Of a stretch of DNA of 64,000 nucleotides, positions 1 through 10,138 are shown in pieces. Both the position numbers and the translations under genes were made by a program. The stretch comes from Thozetella sp. PMI_491 (Eukaryota > Ascomycota > Sordariomycetes > Chaetosphaeriales > Chaetosphaeriaceae): positions 492,724-556,723 of the forward strand of contig MU270062.1 in NCBI GenBank assembly GCA_021432635.1, read 5' to 3'. Numbering within the stretch: position 1 is the first letter of the stretch; each line of letters starts with the position of its first letter. Below the pieces are notes generated by a model. That model had not been told where the DNA came from. It searched no databases and saw only the letters and a program-made list of their open reading frames with translations.

Positions 1-501
1 CGGGCTTGCTCGAGAAATCGCGGCCCTGGCCCTTTGCTCGCCCGTCCTAGCATCGACGGGATGCGGCATAGCCAAGGTATATATTTCTTTTTAGCTTTCG
101 CGGGATGAGTGATCGCGCATAAAGCCAACGACTTGGGTGCACCTCCCCCACCCTACAAGAAAGTGGATGTGGGGGGGTACAGCTTCCGCGGCAAAACTCC
201 GGCCTAACGTACGAGTGCCCCGCTTTCGGCCGCCGATTTTCCGAAGTTCTTTTTGCTTAGGGCACAGATTTCTTAGCACACCAAAATCCTCGGACGTTGA
301 AATCGACTCGGCGGTAACTTCGCGATCCTCAAGGGCTCCAGTCGACAGCACCAAGAGGTAAGCTGCACTTCCCCCTTCCACCGCGCGTTGCATCTCCTCT
401 GTTCCAATCATCCATTCCGTCGCACCCAATCGACTTTGTCCCCTCGCCGCCGCCGGCCTCGCCGCTAATCGTACGCTCTCTAGAACTCACCTCTATTCAC
501 A
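1..501. other. Upstream region of the L14 gene
   Basis: No coding gene is supported here. The last ~150 bases are best read as the 5' leader of the L14 gene, with a probable leader intron listed separately. Short open frames on both strands around 91-429 have no recognisable similarity and look like chance frames. Confidence 0.6.
358..483 (+). other. Probable 5' leader intron of the L14 gene
   Basis: A GTAAGC donor at 358 is followed by a CTAAT-type branch site near 463 and a CTAG acceptor ending at 483, only 18 bases before the L14 ATG. Leader introns are common in fungal ribosomal protein genes. This rests on splice consensus only; no transcript was seen. Confidence 0.4.
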
Positions 502-992
502 ATGGCGGATATCAAGATCGGCAACAGCGCATGGCGCAACATTGAGGTCGGCCGCATCGTCGTCCTCCCGACTGGCGGCCTCGCCGCCATCGTCGAGGTG
601 ATCGATCACAAGCGCGTACGTGGAATCCCGGCTGTGTCCGCCGCCGCCTGGAGGAGGCACTGACAGATTTGCTGCAGGCTCTCGTGGACGGCCCTTCGTC
701 AGACCCCAAGCTCGCCACCCCCCGCGGCCCCGTCTCCTTCTCCAACGTCCTCATCTCTCAACTCTCGATCCCCAAGCTGCCCCGTGGCTCCAGGACCGGC
801 ACCGTCAAGGCCGCGTGGGCGAAGGCCGAGATCGACTCGAAGTGGGCGGAGACCAACTGGGCCAAGAAGAAGCTGCAGCAGGAGCGGCGCCGAGCCCTGA
901 CCGACTTCGACCGCTTCAAGGTCATGCGGTTGAAGAAGCAGAGGCGGTTCGAGGAGCACAAGGCGCTCGCCAAGGTGAAGGCTTCGGCATGA
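502..992 (+). CDS. rpl14: 60S ribosomal protein L14 (eL14)
   Basis: Cytosolic large-subunit ribosomal protein eL14. Two exons, 502-615 and 678-992, encode 142 residues, the usual size for fungal eL14. Exon 1 gives an N-terminal KOW/SH3-like barrel (residues ~10-45, with VGRIVVLPTGGLAAIVEV). Exon 2 gives the eL14 domain followed by a basic, helical C-terminus (TNWAKKKLQQERRRALTDFD). The intron (616-677) has a GTACGT donor and a CTGCAG acceptor and restores the frame exactly at HKR/ALVDGP. The ATG is the first in frame and sits in a good AC-rich context. The next gene is NAC-alpha on the same strand; both products act at the ribosome. Confidence 0.95.
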
Positions 993-1325
993 GATGCCCG
1001 TCGCTAGTCCGGAGGGAGGAGGAGCGTTTAGATGGCATGGTTTTTCGGCAAGGGGAGACGGTTTATTCTGGAAGGAACGGTCTGCATGAAACTTCAGCAT
1101 TACGGCTTGCTGGATGGATTCCTTTGCTTCGCTTTCGGAAGACCTGTATGTCACATATCATAGGTGACCCTGGCGTCAAGGAAAAATCGTGAAATCAAGA
1201 CAATGACCCCATGGACTGCCCGGACGTGACCAACCACTGTAGCGCAATGCCATGAATGCGGCCCTCTCACCTCTTAGGTCTTCTCGCTGATCACTTGCAC
1301 GTGCAGCCGCTTTCAAGCGCCTCAT

Positions 1326-1374
1326 ACTATGGGGAGACCAAGGTCTCAAATCGCCCGTCTCCCCATGTCATAGT
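1326..1374. repeat. Imperfect inverted repeat (potential hairpin)
   Basis: The arm ACTATGGGGAGAC (1326-1338) is matched by its reverse complement at 1357-1374, where the copy carries a 5-base insertion. The loop is about 18 bases. It lies ~330 bases past the L14 stop codon, so it could be a 3' processing structure or mobile-element debris; nothing identifies it further. Confidence 0.5.
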
Positions 1375-1553
1375 GGGATGGGATGCTCACCTCGGTGGAG
1401 TTGGATTACCTAATACAACCTGCAGACTTCGCCAGTACCATTGACTAAACCCTACAAGCGGTCAAAAATTGAACCAGAACTCTTCTGCACACATCAAACC
1501 ACCAATCCCTACCTCCGCCCTCGGTCTGGACAGTTCCGAACCGTCAATCAATT

Positions 1554-1683
1554 GTGAGTGCAATCTACTAGGTCACTGCTTGGGCGCTCTCCTTCAATTT
1601 TCCGTCGTCCTGCCCCTGGTTCTTCCCTCGTCCTGTACTTTTTTTGTGTGCGCGGAGAGCTAACTGGCGGATCCTTACCCCAG
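1554..1683 (+). other. Probable 5' leader intron of the NAC-alpha gene
   Basis: GTGAGT donor at 1554, GCTAACT branch-like element near 1660, CCCCAG acceptor ending at 1683, eight bases before the ATG at 1692. The arrangement mirrors that of the L14 leader. Inferred from consensus only. Confidence 0.5.
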
Positions 1684-1691
1684 CTGTCAAG

Positions 1692-2539
1692 ATGGCGAAC
1701 CCCCGTATTGAGGAGCTCCCCGACGAGGACCCCAAGGCCACCAACGTCGAGGAGGTCGACGACGACTCCAGCGACGATTCGGGCGACGAGGGCGGCGAGT
1801 CCAGCCTCCCCGCCGGCTCCCAGGCCGTCGTGCACTCCCGCAACGAGAAGAAGGCCCGCAAGGCTATCGAGAAGCTGCACCTGACCCGTGTGCCCGGCAT
1901 CACTCGTGTCACCCTTCGCCGCCCCAAGAACGTGAGTTAGCATCCGGACGAGATATGCGGCATCCCCCATGTCGTAGGTGGTGGAACAGGGAGCTGCCAA
2001 TTCCGCACTCTGCTGCGTGGGAGCTGGCTTACCTGGACCCTATGAGCCGCGAGGCTGATGTAGCTTCTAGATCCTTTTCGTCATCAACAACCCCGAGGTC
2101 TACAAGTCGCCTAACAGCAACACCTATATGTGAGTCCCCTCAACTTGGCACCCAGTTCGCCATCTAGGCCGGCCAGCCTTGACGGTCTCGGGGCATAAGC
2201 CAGCGGAAGAGCTGACCTCCTGGAAGCGTCTTCGGCGAGGCCAAGATCGAGGACCTCAACGCCAGCGCCCAGGCTGCTGCCGCTCAGCAGCTCGCCAGCG
2301 CCAACGCCGAGCACGACCACGCCGGCCACGACCACGGTGAGGAGGGCCACGACCACAAGCACGAGGACGCCAAGGCCGAGGAGGATGACGACGATGAGGA
2401 GGTTGACGCTGAGGGCATCGAGGACAAGGATATCGAACTTGTCATGACCCAGGCCAACGTCTCCCGCAAGAAGGCCATCAAGGCTCTCAAAGAGAATGAT
2501 AACGACATTGTCAACTCGATCATGGCCTTGAGTGTCTAG
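1692..2539 (+). CDS. egd2: Nascent polypeptide-associated complex subunit alpha
   Basis: Ribosome-associated chaperone subunit that pairs with NAC-beta at the nascent-chain exit site. Exons 1692-1931, 2071-2129 and 2227-2539 encode 203 residues, typical for fungal Egd2. Residues 1-45 are acidic. The NAC domain (about 47-115) shows [21 protein letters not shown] and a strand rich in Ile/Val. A His/Asp/Glu-rich linker ([17 protein letters not shown]) follows, then a C-terminal UBA domain (~165-203) with [19 protein letters not shown]. Both introns have GT..AG ends and the junctions read [13 protein letters not shown] and [12 protein letters not shown]. The His-rich linker is unusually pronounced. 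Its neighbour upstream is another ribosome component. Confidence 0.96.
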
Positions 2540-3284
2540 CGACGGCGTTTCTAGGGCGTTCTCGTCTGTTTCTGATGGGTACATCAGCCGGTATCCGGGG
2601 CACCTTGTTTTCGATCTCGATCTACGAACGCCCGGAACGGACATGATCTGGGGGGACGAAGGCTGAGCGTCAGCTGGGTGGCTAGGCACCTCTGGCTGTA
2701 CAGTAACATGTGGCATAGATGGAATGGGAAACCAAAAGCTAGTCAGTGCCAGCCATACGAAGTTGCCCGCTTTTTGCGTGGCCCTTTACGCATCTGCATT
2801 CGTGAATTCGTGATATGCTAGCGACACTGGGGCCTTCTCTCTTTTCCCAGTTAGCATCAAGTTCATGATGCATCCAATGCCCGTACCCCATGGACAGCAC
2901 AACTAGTGGATCTATCGACCGGCAGCATGCAGACTACCACGAATCGACCTGTACCCATGGATACTGTAATAGTAAAACGTCGACGTAAACCGGCGGCAAG
3001 CCTTCCTTCCTATAATTTGCTGCTCAGCTCTAGAGCAGGCCCATTCCCGTCAGCCGCAAATACGCATGAGAGTCTTCACATTCTGGTTAGAGAGTAGAGG
3101 CTTCATAGGGTATGGTTCACCCGTGTCTGTACATTGGGAAGTGAGGAACCATCACAAGTAAACAGAATACTATTGTAGCCCATCTTAGGACATGTGTAGA
3201 CAGGATGTCTATAAATGAAATACCGCAGCTGTTTATAGTTCTCGGCGACTAGATCCAGAAGCAGAACCCGCTACTTATTTCCGA

Positions 3285-3289
3285 CCAAT
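3285..3289 (+). promoter_or_regulatory. CCAAT box upstream of ATP7
   Basis: CCAAT lies 214 bases before the ATP7 ATG. The Hap2/3/4/5-type complex binds CCAAT and controls respiratory genes in fungi, so a site in front of an ATP synthase gene fits. A five-base match alone is weak evidence. Confidence 0.35.
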
Positions 3290-3371
3290 GGAAGGGAACA
3301 GGGTGAACAGTTCAGGTCATCGCGATATAACAGTGGGAATTAGGTACTCTATAGATCCATTCATGTGCACA

Positions 3372-3379
3372 ATCACGTG
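3372..3379. promoter_or_regulatory. ATCACGTG (Cbf1/bHLH-type) site upstream of ATP7
   Basis: ATCACGTG matches the RTCACRTG consensus of Cbf1-type bHLH factors and sits in a perfect TCACGTGA palindrome, 124 bases before the ATP7 ATG. The same eight bases recur before the ATR kinase gene at 34671. Function is inferred. Confidence 0.4.
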
Positions 3380-3502
3380 ATATATTCTTAGTCATCCGCC
3401 TCCGAGATCTTCCTTTGCACGTCTTTCTGGCAAAGCAAACCAACTTCGACCGAAGCGACCGCATCCTCTCCACTCCTCGACTACCCCGACAACACCGCAA
3501 AA

Positions 3503-4317
3503 ATGGCCGCAGTAAGTGCCAAGTGTCCCAATTGATTTCTTTTTCTGTCGCCCTGCTGCCCTCATGGGCGTTGTGGGCGTCAATTGCGCGTGACCGCCCG
3601 TGCCGAAGCCCGGGGAAGCGGCTTCCTGAGCGTCAAGCGACCATGAGCTAATTTTCCTCTCTCGCATGCAGCGAAGCGCAGCCCTCAAGCTCGACTGGGC
3701 CAAGGTTACCACCTCCCTCGGTCTCCGCGGCCAGACCGTCGCCAGCCTCCAGGCCTTCAAGAAGCGCAACGACGACGTCCGCCGCAAGGTCCAGCAGCTG
3801 TCCGAGCTCCCCACCGAGGTCGACTTCGCCCAGTACCGCAGCGTGCTCAAGAACCAGGCCATCGTCGATGAGATCGAGAAGCGCTTCAAGGCCTTCACCC
3901 CCGCCACCTACGATGTCAACCGCCAGCTCAAGGCCATCGACGCCTTCGAGGTCGAGGCCATCAAGAACGCCGAGGCCACCAAGGAGAAGGTTGATCTCGA
4001 GCTGAAGGACCTGGCTAAGACCCTCAAGAACATCGAGGAGGCCCGGCCATTCGACGAGCTCACTGTGGTACGCCTTAGGTTCCCCTGGATCGCGAATAGA
4101 TGCCTCCAGAACGCGCTGCTGATCACACGTATCAATAGGACGAAGTCGCCGCTGCCGAGCCCTCGATCGACGAGAAGACTGCCAAGTTGGTTTCCAAGGG
4201 ACGCTGGTCGGTGCCAGGATACAAGGTGCGCTCTTTCTTGGCTGCTTCGTACATGACACAGACGTCGATGCTAACCATCACTTCCAGGAAAAATTCGGCG
4301 ACCTCTCTGTGCTTTAG
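3503..4317 (+). CDS. atp7: ATP synthase subunit d, mitochondrial
   Basis: Peripheral-stalk subunit d of mitochondrial F1Fo-ATP synthase. Four exons (3503-3511, 3672-4067, 4139-4225, 4288-4317) encode 173 residues, the usual length in ascomycetes. The first exon codes only for M-A-A. The body carries the conserved N-terminal block [20 protein letters not shown], a long helical region (residues ~20-130) and the terminal [19 protein letters not shown] block shared by fungal subunit d. All introns are GT..AG and keep the frame. No cleavable presequence is evident, as is usual for this subunit. CCAAT and ATCACGTG elements lie upstream. Confidence 0.95.
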
Positions 4318-5138
4318 ACGAAGACCTCAACTTAATCCTCCAGGGTTTCCCTATGTGTACTTTAGCATTGTAGATAGCAGAATCTGCATCACCACAGGCA
4401 GGGGGAGTAGAATTGAAGTTCTGTGCTCAAATTTCAACCTTCCAATGGCCTACCTCTAATCTGGCCCTCCTACCGTGCAGATGACGCCTGGTACGTCATG
4501 AAGCAGCAGTTGGATGAGTCCTTCTCGTGCATGCCCAATATAGATCCCAGCGCCACTTGCAAATGCCGGTTAGTACGTAGCCCTACCTACGAGAGCATTT
4601 CGTCTAGAGTGCTGTCGCATGTGTTCACCTTTCCATCTGATGGGCTAGGGACAAGTCCGGCTTAGTCGGGCGGCTAATTGAATTTCCACCTGTGACAAGA
4701 TAGCAGGCTGTATGAGGCATACAGCACTCAAGAGTCCGCATTCATCTTTACTTCCAACTTGCGTCTCCCACGGCCCTGCGAAGCAGTTAACCAACCGGGA
4801 AGGCTTGCACTACCGTCGTCGCAGTTCACCTCTCTCTAATAGCCTGTCGCTGTCGAATGACTGTGGTGCCTCCGACCCAACACGCCGCAAAGAAGCCAAA
4901 CAACAAACGCAAGCATTCACTGTGACTACTTGGTAGTTGCTCATTCATTGAACAATCTGTTTATATTTATATCTGACGAAATATCATTTCGCTGTCCCGG
5001 ACGTGCTTCCTCCATATCTATATTACGCCTCTGACACTACTCATACCTCCCGTGCTCGCGAAGCTCGTTAGCTGTCCGTTGCGACTCCGGATTTTAGCTC
5101 CCTAGGCGTAAAGCAGCATTCTCTGAACCCTGGTCATC
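4318..5138. other. Intergenic spacer
   Basis: About 820 bases between ATP7 and the first hydrolase gene. Short open frames occur on the plus strand but show no conserved motif. I see nothing else of note. Confidence 0.6.
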
Positions 5139-6230
5139 ATGAAATCCATCATAATGGACGCCCTTTTCCTCAAAGAGGCACCGCCGCTGGATCCTGCCTG
5201 GCTGGCATACGCAGAATCAGAGGGCCTTGACAAGCCCAGGCCCCGTCTGGCGCCCCTGGCGAGGCAACCAATATATGCCGCAGAGTGCCGCGAGCTCGTG
5301 AAAAGAATGACGGCAGCGGGCGCTCGAGACCATCATCTAAGCAACAACCTCAAGATTACGGATACCACCGTGCCCTCGAGCCTTGATGCATATGCTATCC
5401 CCGTCCGGCAGTACGACAACGTCAACTCGTCCGGCGACACCGAGGACCCCAAGGCCATTCTCCTCTATATACACGGGGGCGGCCTTGTTATTGGAGAATC
5501 CGACAGCGAAGAGCTCTCATGCTTACGGATACTGAAGGAGAGCGGCATCGCCGGCCTGCGCATCTACTCCGTCGGCTACCGTCTAATGCCGACGTACCCG
5601 GCCACGACCTGTGTTTCGGATTGCATTGACGTCTTCCATCACCTCCTGCCGATCGCGGAAACCCACACTGGCAAGGCAACTGTGCTCATTCTTGGGAGTT
5701 CGAGCGGCGGTGAGTTGGCGGCCTTGGTCTCTCAGGCTGCTGCCCCAGGCACGGTCCAAGGTGTTGTCCTCCGCGGACCGGTCACCGTAGACAGCTCTAG
5801 CGGCGACCCAGGTGCCAAGCAATATGTTCCTGAAGAGTTTGCGTACCTCTATCACAGCGGTGTTCACGAATCCTTTTTCAATGCGCTTGGTTCCGGCTTA
5901 TCTCACGACATCCCCCGGGATGGGCTTCCCCGTATGCCGCTCGAGGCTCCCGTGGAGGAACTCCAGAAGCTTGGTCTCCCACGGACATGGATTCAGGTGT
6001 GCACCAACGATTTCCTTTACTCCGACGGGATGTGCTATGCCAAGCTGTTGGCGGACTCAGGGGTCGAGGTTCACGTCAATGTCGTCGAGGGGTGGCCGCA
6101 CACATTTTGGTTGAAAGCCCCGCAGCTTCCGAAGGCCCTGGATGCAGATCGTGCGATGCTTGGAGGTTTGGCCTGGGTGGCTGGAGCAGGAGAATTACAG
6201 GATCAGCACGAAACAGTATCGTTTCTGTAG
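5139..6230 (+). CDS. Alpha/beta hydrolase, hormone-sensitive-lipase type
   Basis: Intronless frame of 363 residues. It has the full HSL/GDSAG-family (abhydrolase_3) layout: oxyanion-hole HGGG at residues 112-115, nucleophile elbow GSSSG with Ser188, Asp291 in CTNDFLYSDG and His321 in GWPHTFW. These are consistent with an active esterase or lipase; the substrate cannot be told. No signal peptide or membrane segment is visible, so it is probably cytosolic. A second Met at residue 6 is an alternative start. It stands alone, and no pathway partner is next to it. Confidence 0.85.
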   Translation: MKSIIMDALFLKEAPPLDPAWLAYAESEGLDKPRPRLAPLARQPIYAAECRELVKRMTAAGARDHHLSNNLKITDTTVPSSLDAYAIPVRQYDNVNSSGDTEDPKAILLYIHGGGLVIGESDSEELSCLRILKESGIAGLRIYSVGYRLMPTYPATTCVSDCIDVFHHLLPIAETHTGKATVLILGSSSGGELAALVSQAAAPGTVQGVVLRGPVTVDSSSGDPGAKQYVPEEFAYLYHSGVHESFFNALGSGLSHDIPRDGLPRMPLEAPVEELQKLGLPRTWIQVCTNDFLYSDGMCYAKLLADSGVEVHVNVVEGWPHTFWLKAPQLPKALDADRAMLGGLAWVAGAGELQDQHETVSFL

Positions 6231-7242
6231 GCTAGGAGATGGTCGGTTTAGAATCAACGAGATAAAGTGCAAACTTCTACGCCTGTAACTGTGGATGCTT
6301 TGGCTGGAGCATTGCCTTTGCGTGACCTCGCCGGAGCCGGCCAGATGCGCTTAACTCAGAATGATCGGTGGAAGTGCTATCTTACAACCATTCCATTTTC
6401 TTTTCTTCTACTTGGGCAAGAGGAAAGGGCTTATTTGAATGGATCCAATATCCCGTTCCTGCTTCCACGAGGCGTAAGCTAGCCTTCTGAGGTCACGAGG
6501 ATGCGATTAGAAATGATCAGCAATGGTAGAGAATAATACATCTACCTTTTTGGTGAGGTCCTTATATACACGGAGCACTTGCCAGAATCCCCAGCTAATC
6601 AATCAATACTGTGGCTGCAGTTTCCTTGAGTACTTCATCTTTGGCAAGTCATAAGTTCAGGGAGGAGCTTCTTTGAATGCACGATCTAGAGACAGGTGGT
6701 TCAAGAAGAATAGAGTTTGGGAAACCTCATGTAACAGATCTCACTATGTAATTAACACAGTTTAACGACGGGTCCCTTTTAAATATGAATTCTCGATCTC
6801 GGTGGGAGTTTCGATTTCAGCGTGTATGCTGTGACACACTGTTCTAGACAACAACGCTTATTTGGAGAGACAGGTAGCACCCTTTCGTGATCACCAGCTT
6901 TATTTATACCGCTCTCACACCAAAACTGTATATCTAAAGGCGACTTCCTGATCGACTTCCTCGGGGGGGCTTGTCCCAAAAGGAGGCGATCATTGCTGTT
7001 GTTCAATATAGGGTTAGGGTTAATGGCTTATCTCTCTATTTGATAGGCCCGTGGACTTCAGGCGAGTCTAGCCAGGGACTCAATGCCAGCGAACCGAAGC
7101 CAGAAACTTTACTGAGGTCCAGCAGCAGGATCCTGCGCTTTCCCTGCCCAGCATCTCTCTGCCATGTTCCTTTGACCCTGTGACGGCAGGCACCCGAGGC
7201 CCATCGAAGCATCCGAGATTTTGAGATTTTCGGAGACCCACG
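6231..7242. other. Intergenic spacer
   Basis: About 1 kb, more AT-rich than flanking coding DNA. It contains a short telomere-like motif at 7009-7022. No gene is supported. Confidence 0.6.
7009..7022. repeat. Short interstitial telomere-like motif
   Basis: TAGGGTTAGGGTTA, slightly over two units of TTAGGG, the telomere repeat of most filamentous fungi. It lies about 220 bases before the phosphodiesterase gene. Such short matches also occur in promoters as binding sites of Tbf1-type proteins, or by chance. Confidence 0.5.
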
Positions 7243-9578
7243 ATGCCGTTGACCGTCAATACCAACATGCGTGGGGTCGGCCGGGATCATTCGCTCTTGT
7301 CGCCGTCCGACTACGACGCCGATGCCGCCTCGATCCGTAGCGACCAAGAAAGCGATAGCGACGATGACGAGCGCCAGCTCCGCGCTCGCAACAGCCGCGA
7401 GCTCCGTGCACATGATCGCCTTGTGCTCATGGAGGAGGAGGAGACGGACCAGCTGGTGACGGAAACGCGCCGTCAGCAGGAGCGGCACCGCAGAGGTTCC
7501 GGCCTACCCATTCCCAATCCCCTCCGCCTGTTCGCGCGCCGCTACAGCGATACCTCGCGGTCACGATCCCGGAGCCCCGGTGACCAACCCAATGCGTCAT
7601 CCGAAAATCTCGTCTCCGAAAAAGGAAAGCGTGGCTCCAGGAGAGCGCGCAGGAAAGCCAAGAAAGACCGGCTTCTCGCCGAGGCAAAGAACGGCGAAGA
7701 TGGCGAGCTAATGCACGAGATGGAAGAGGGCGGCATGAAAGAAGGTAGCTCGACCGGAGATAGCAGCGAGAGGGAGGACAGCGACGAGATCGACCGGAGA
7801 GGGCTGCTCCAGCTGTCCGACAGGAAATCGAAGCGAACCCGGACCCTCTTCCTCCATGCTTTGATCGTCGTCGGCTTCGCCATCGTAGCGCTGGTGGCAT
7901 GGAAGCTGTCGATAGGGAGGAGGAACATTGTGCACCCGACGATGGTGAGCAATGGGACGGCGCTGTTCGCCCCGACGACGCTCCTCATCAGCTTAGACGG
8001 GTTCCGCGCCGACTTCCTGCAGCGCGGCCTGACTCCCAGGCTCAATGCCTTTGTCAAGGAAGGCATTTCGCCTCTTTACATGATGCCTTCCTTCCCGAGC
8101 GTTACCTTCCCCAACCATTACACCTTGGCGACGGGGCTGTACCCAGAAAGCCACGGCGTGGTCGGCAACACATTCTGGGATCCCACCCTGCAGGCCGAGT
8201 TCTATTACACCGACCCATCACGCAGCATGGACCCCAAGTGGTGGATGGGGGAGCCCTTCTGGGCGACAGCCGAGAAGCAGGGCATCCGGACGGCCATCCA
8301 CATGTGGCCTGGGAGCGAGGCACATATCCTGCATATCGAGCCGTCTTACGTCGACAAGTTCAACTCGAAAGAGATGCTGTCCAATAAGGTCGACAGGATC
8401 ATGAGCTTCCTGGACAAACCGGACCACGAGCGGCCGCAGATCATCGCGGCCTACGTGCCCAACGTAGACGCCGATGGGCATAGATACGGCCCCAACAGCA
8501 CAGAGATCCGTGTTACCATCCAAAAGGCAGACGAGATGCTCGACCAGATATTCAAGGGTCTAGAAGAGCGGAGTCTCACCAACATCGTCAACGTCATCAT
8601 CGTGTCGGACCATGGCATGGCCACCACAGATGTGACTCGTCTCATCCAGCTCGAGGATCTCGTCGACCGATCTAGGATCGAGCATCTGGATGGCTGGCCG
8701 CTCATTGGTCTCCGCCCCAAGGACCCCAACGACCTCCAGAGCATCTACGACGAGGTGATGGGAAAAGCAAAGAATAACCCGAACATTGAGGTGTATCTCC
8801 GGGACGTGAACATGCCGGAGCGCTACCACTTCTCCAAGAATGAGCGCATTGCGCCCCTGTGGATCGTGCCCAAGACTGGCTGGGCGATCGTCACTAAGGA
8901 GGAAATGAACTTACCCGAGGCTCAGGCGACTGGTGCAGTCTACCACCCGAAGGGCCTACACGGCTACGATCACGAGCATCCGCTCATGCGAGCCATCTTT
9001 GTCGCGAGAGGACCAGCCTTCCCGCACCAACCCAACAGCAAGATGGAGCCTTTCCGTAAGTTTGTATGAGATCTTTCGTAACGGGACTGCTTTCACTGAC
9101 GGTGGCAACAGAAAACACTGAGGTCTACAACATCCTGTGCGATTCTGTCGGCATGACTCCGATGCCAAACAACGGAACCCTACGTCTGCCCCTGCGACCG
9201 GTCGGCTTGCACTCAGAGCCGGGCGCCGAGGCGGAAGCCCCGGCCGACCCGGTCACGTCATATACGCTTGCCTCAGAGGCTCCCTCGACGCCGACACCTG
9301 AGCCCTTGACCACGAAGCCTCTGCAGGTCGACCCGGTGACATCCGCTGCTGACCCCACCGCGCAGTCAAAGACCATTGGAGTAGACCATCCTGACGCGCA
9401 GCCCACCGGTGCTCCAGCTAGCGGTAGCGGCGAGGGAACCGAGGACGACAAGTCGAACCTCGAAAAAGTGGAAGATGCTGCGCAGAACTTCTGGGACTGG
9501 TTTACGGGCAAGGTCGGAGAGCTGTGGGACAAGGTCACGGGTCATGGGCAGAAAGACTCCGAGAAGAGTTCGTCCTAG
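7243..9578 (+). CDS. Type I phosphodiesterase / nucleotide pyrophosphatase (NPP family)
   Basis: Type II membrane enzyme that hydrolyses nucleotide pyrophosphate or phosphodiester bonds outside the cytosol; homologous to yeast Npp1/Npp2. Exons 7243-9055 and 9112-9578 encode 759 residues (yeast Npp1 is of similar size). Residues 1-200 are charged and disordered, one membrane segment follows at ~201-221 (ALIVVGFAIVALVAW), then the alkaline-phosphatase-fold domain. Metal and catalytic motifs are intact: SLDGFRADF with Asp252, nucleophile Thr288 in FPSVTFPNHYTLATG, VDADGHRYGP, VSDHGM and GYDHEHPLMRAIF. The splice junction reads MEPFQ/NTEVYNILCDS. The C-terminal ~110 residues are a Pro/Thr-rich, low-complexity tail ending in an amphipathic WDWFTGKVGELWDKV stretch, whose role is unknown. 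Confidence 0.93.
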
Positions 9579-10138
9579 ACACCGCTTTGAGTGTGATATA
9601 CTTGTTTGATGCTCTAGACTGTGGTTATTAACTCGTGGTTCCTAGCAATAAGCTGAACACGACGGCGTTTGGAAGGGCATCGTGTGCGGAGATTTCTCAG
9701 CTGTGCTTGACAGCTCTTACATGACCTCTTTGGATTGTTTATGTCTTCACTCCCACTATCTCGGTCATCAGGCATTGTGGTCTAGCAATTTACATTGATA
9801 CCTAAGCGCTCTCGGCGCTCCTCCTAAATCCGTACCTCATAAATCAATGCCCATCTAGTTCCCCCTTCCAACTGCTAGCAAGCAGCATGGCGCACTTGCC
9901 TCGTCTGCTTCTACTCAGATCACGAGATGAATGCATGTCCAACTCAACGAGGCAGGTGCTCTCACAGCTGTTTGGACAAATGGGGCACAGGCAGCTCTTT
10001 AGAAGCTCCCAGTCTCCCATGACACCCAAATTGCTCGTCGACAACAGCGGCCATACTACGTCGCACATTTTATCCCCCAGCAATGCGAGAGAACGACTAG
10101 AAACAGCCTACTAGGAATACTTACCCCATTTATACATA
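9579..10138. other. Intergenic spacer
   Basis: 560 bases between the phosphodiesterase gene and the decayed gene. A 75-residue open frame at 9887-10114 has no recognisable features. Nothing else is supported. Confidence 0.55.

Larger units (their letters stand above)
993..1691. other. Spacer between L14 and NAC-alpha genes
   Basis: About 700 bases with no supported gene. It holds the L14 3' end, an imperfect inverted repeat near 1326-1374, and the 5' leader of the NAC-alpha gene with a probable leader intron. Confidence 0.6.
2540..3502. other. Spacer and upstream region of the ATP synthase d gene
   Basis: No gene is supported in these ~960 bases. The last 250 bases are the probable promoter of the ATP7 gene and contain a CCAAT box and an ATCACGTG element, listed separately. 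Confidence 0.6.

Noticed and set aside
2111-2716. Minus-strand frame of 201 codons opposite NAC-alpha
   Set aside because: Overlaps the conserved UBA exon of the real gene and is mostly Leu/Val low complexity.
3648-4259. Minus-strand frame of 203 codons opposite ATP synthase subunit d
   Set aside because: Leu/Val/Gly-rich antisense shadow of the ATP7 exons, with no family resemblance.
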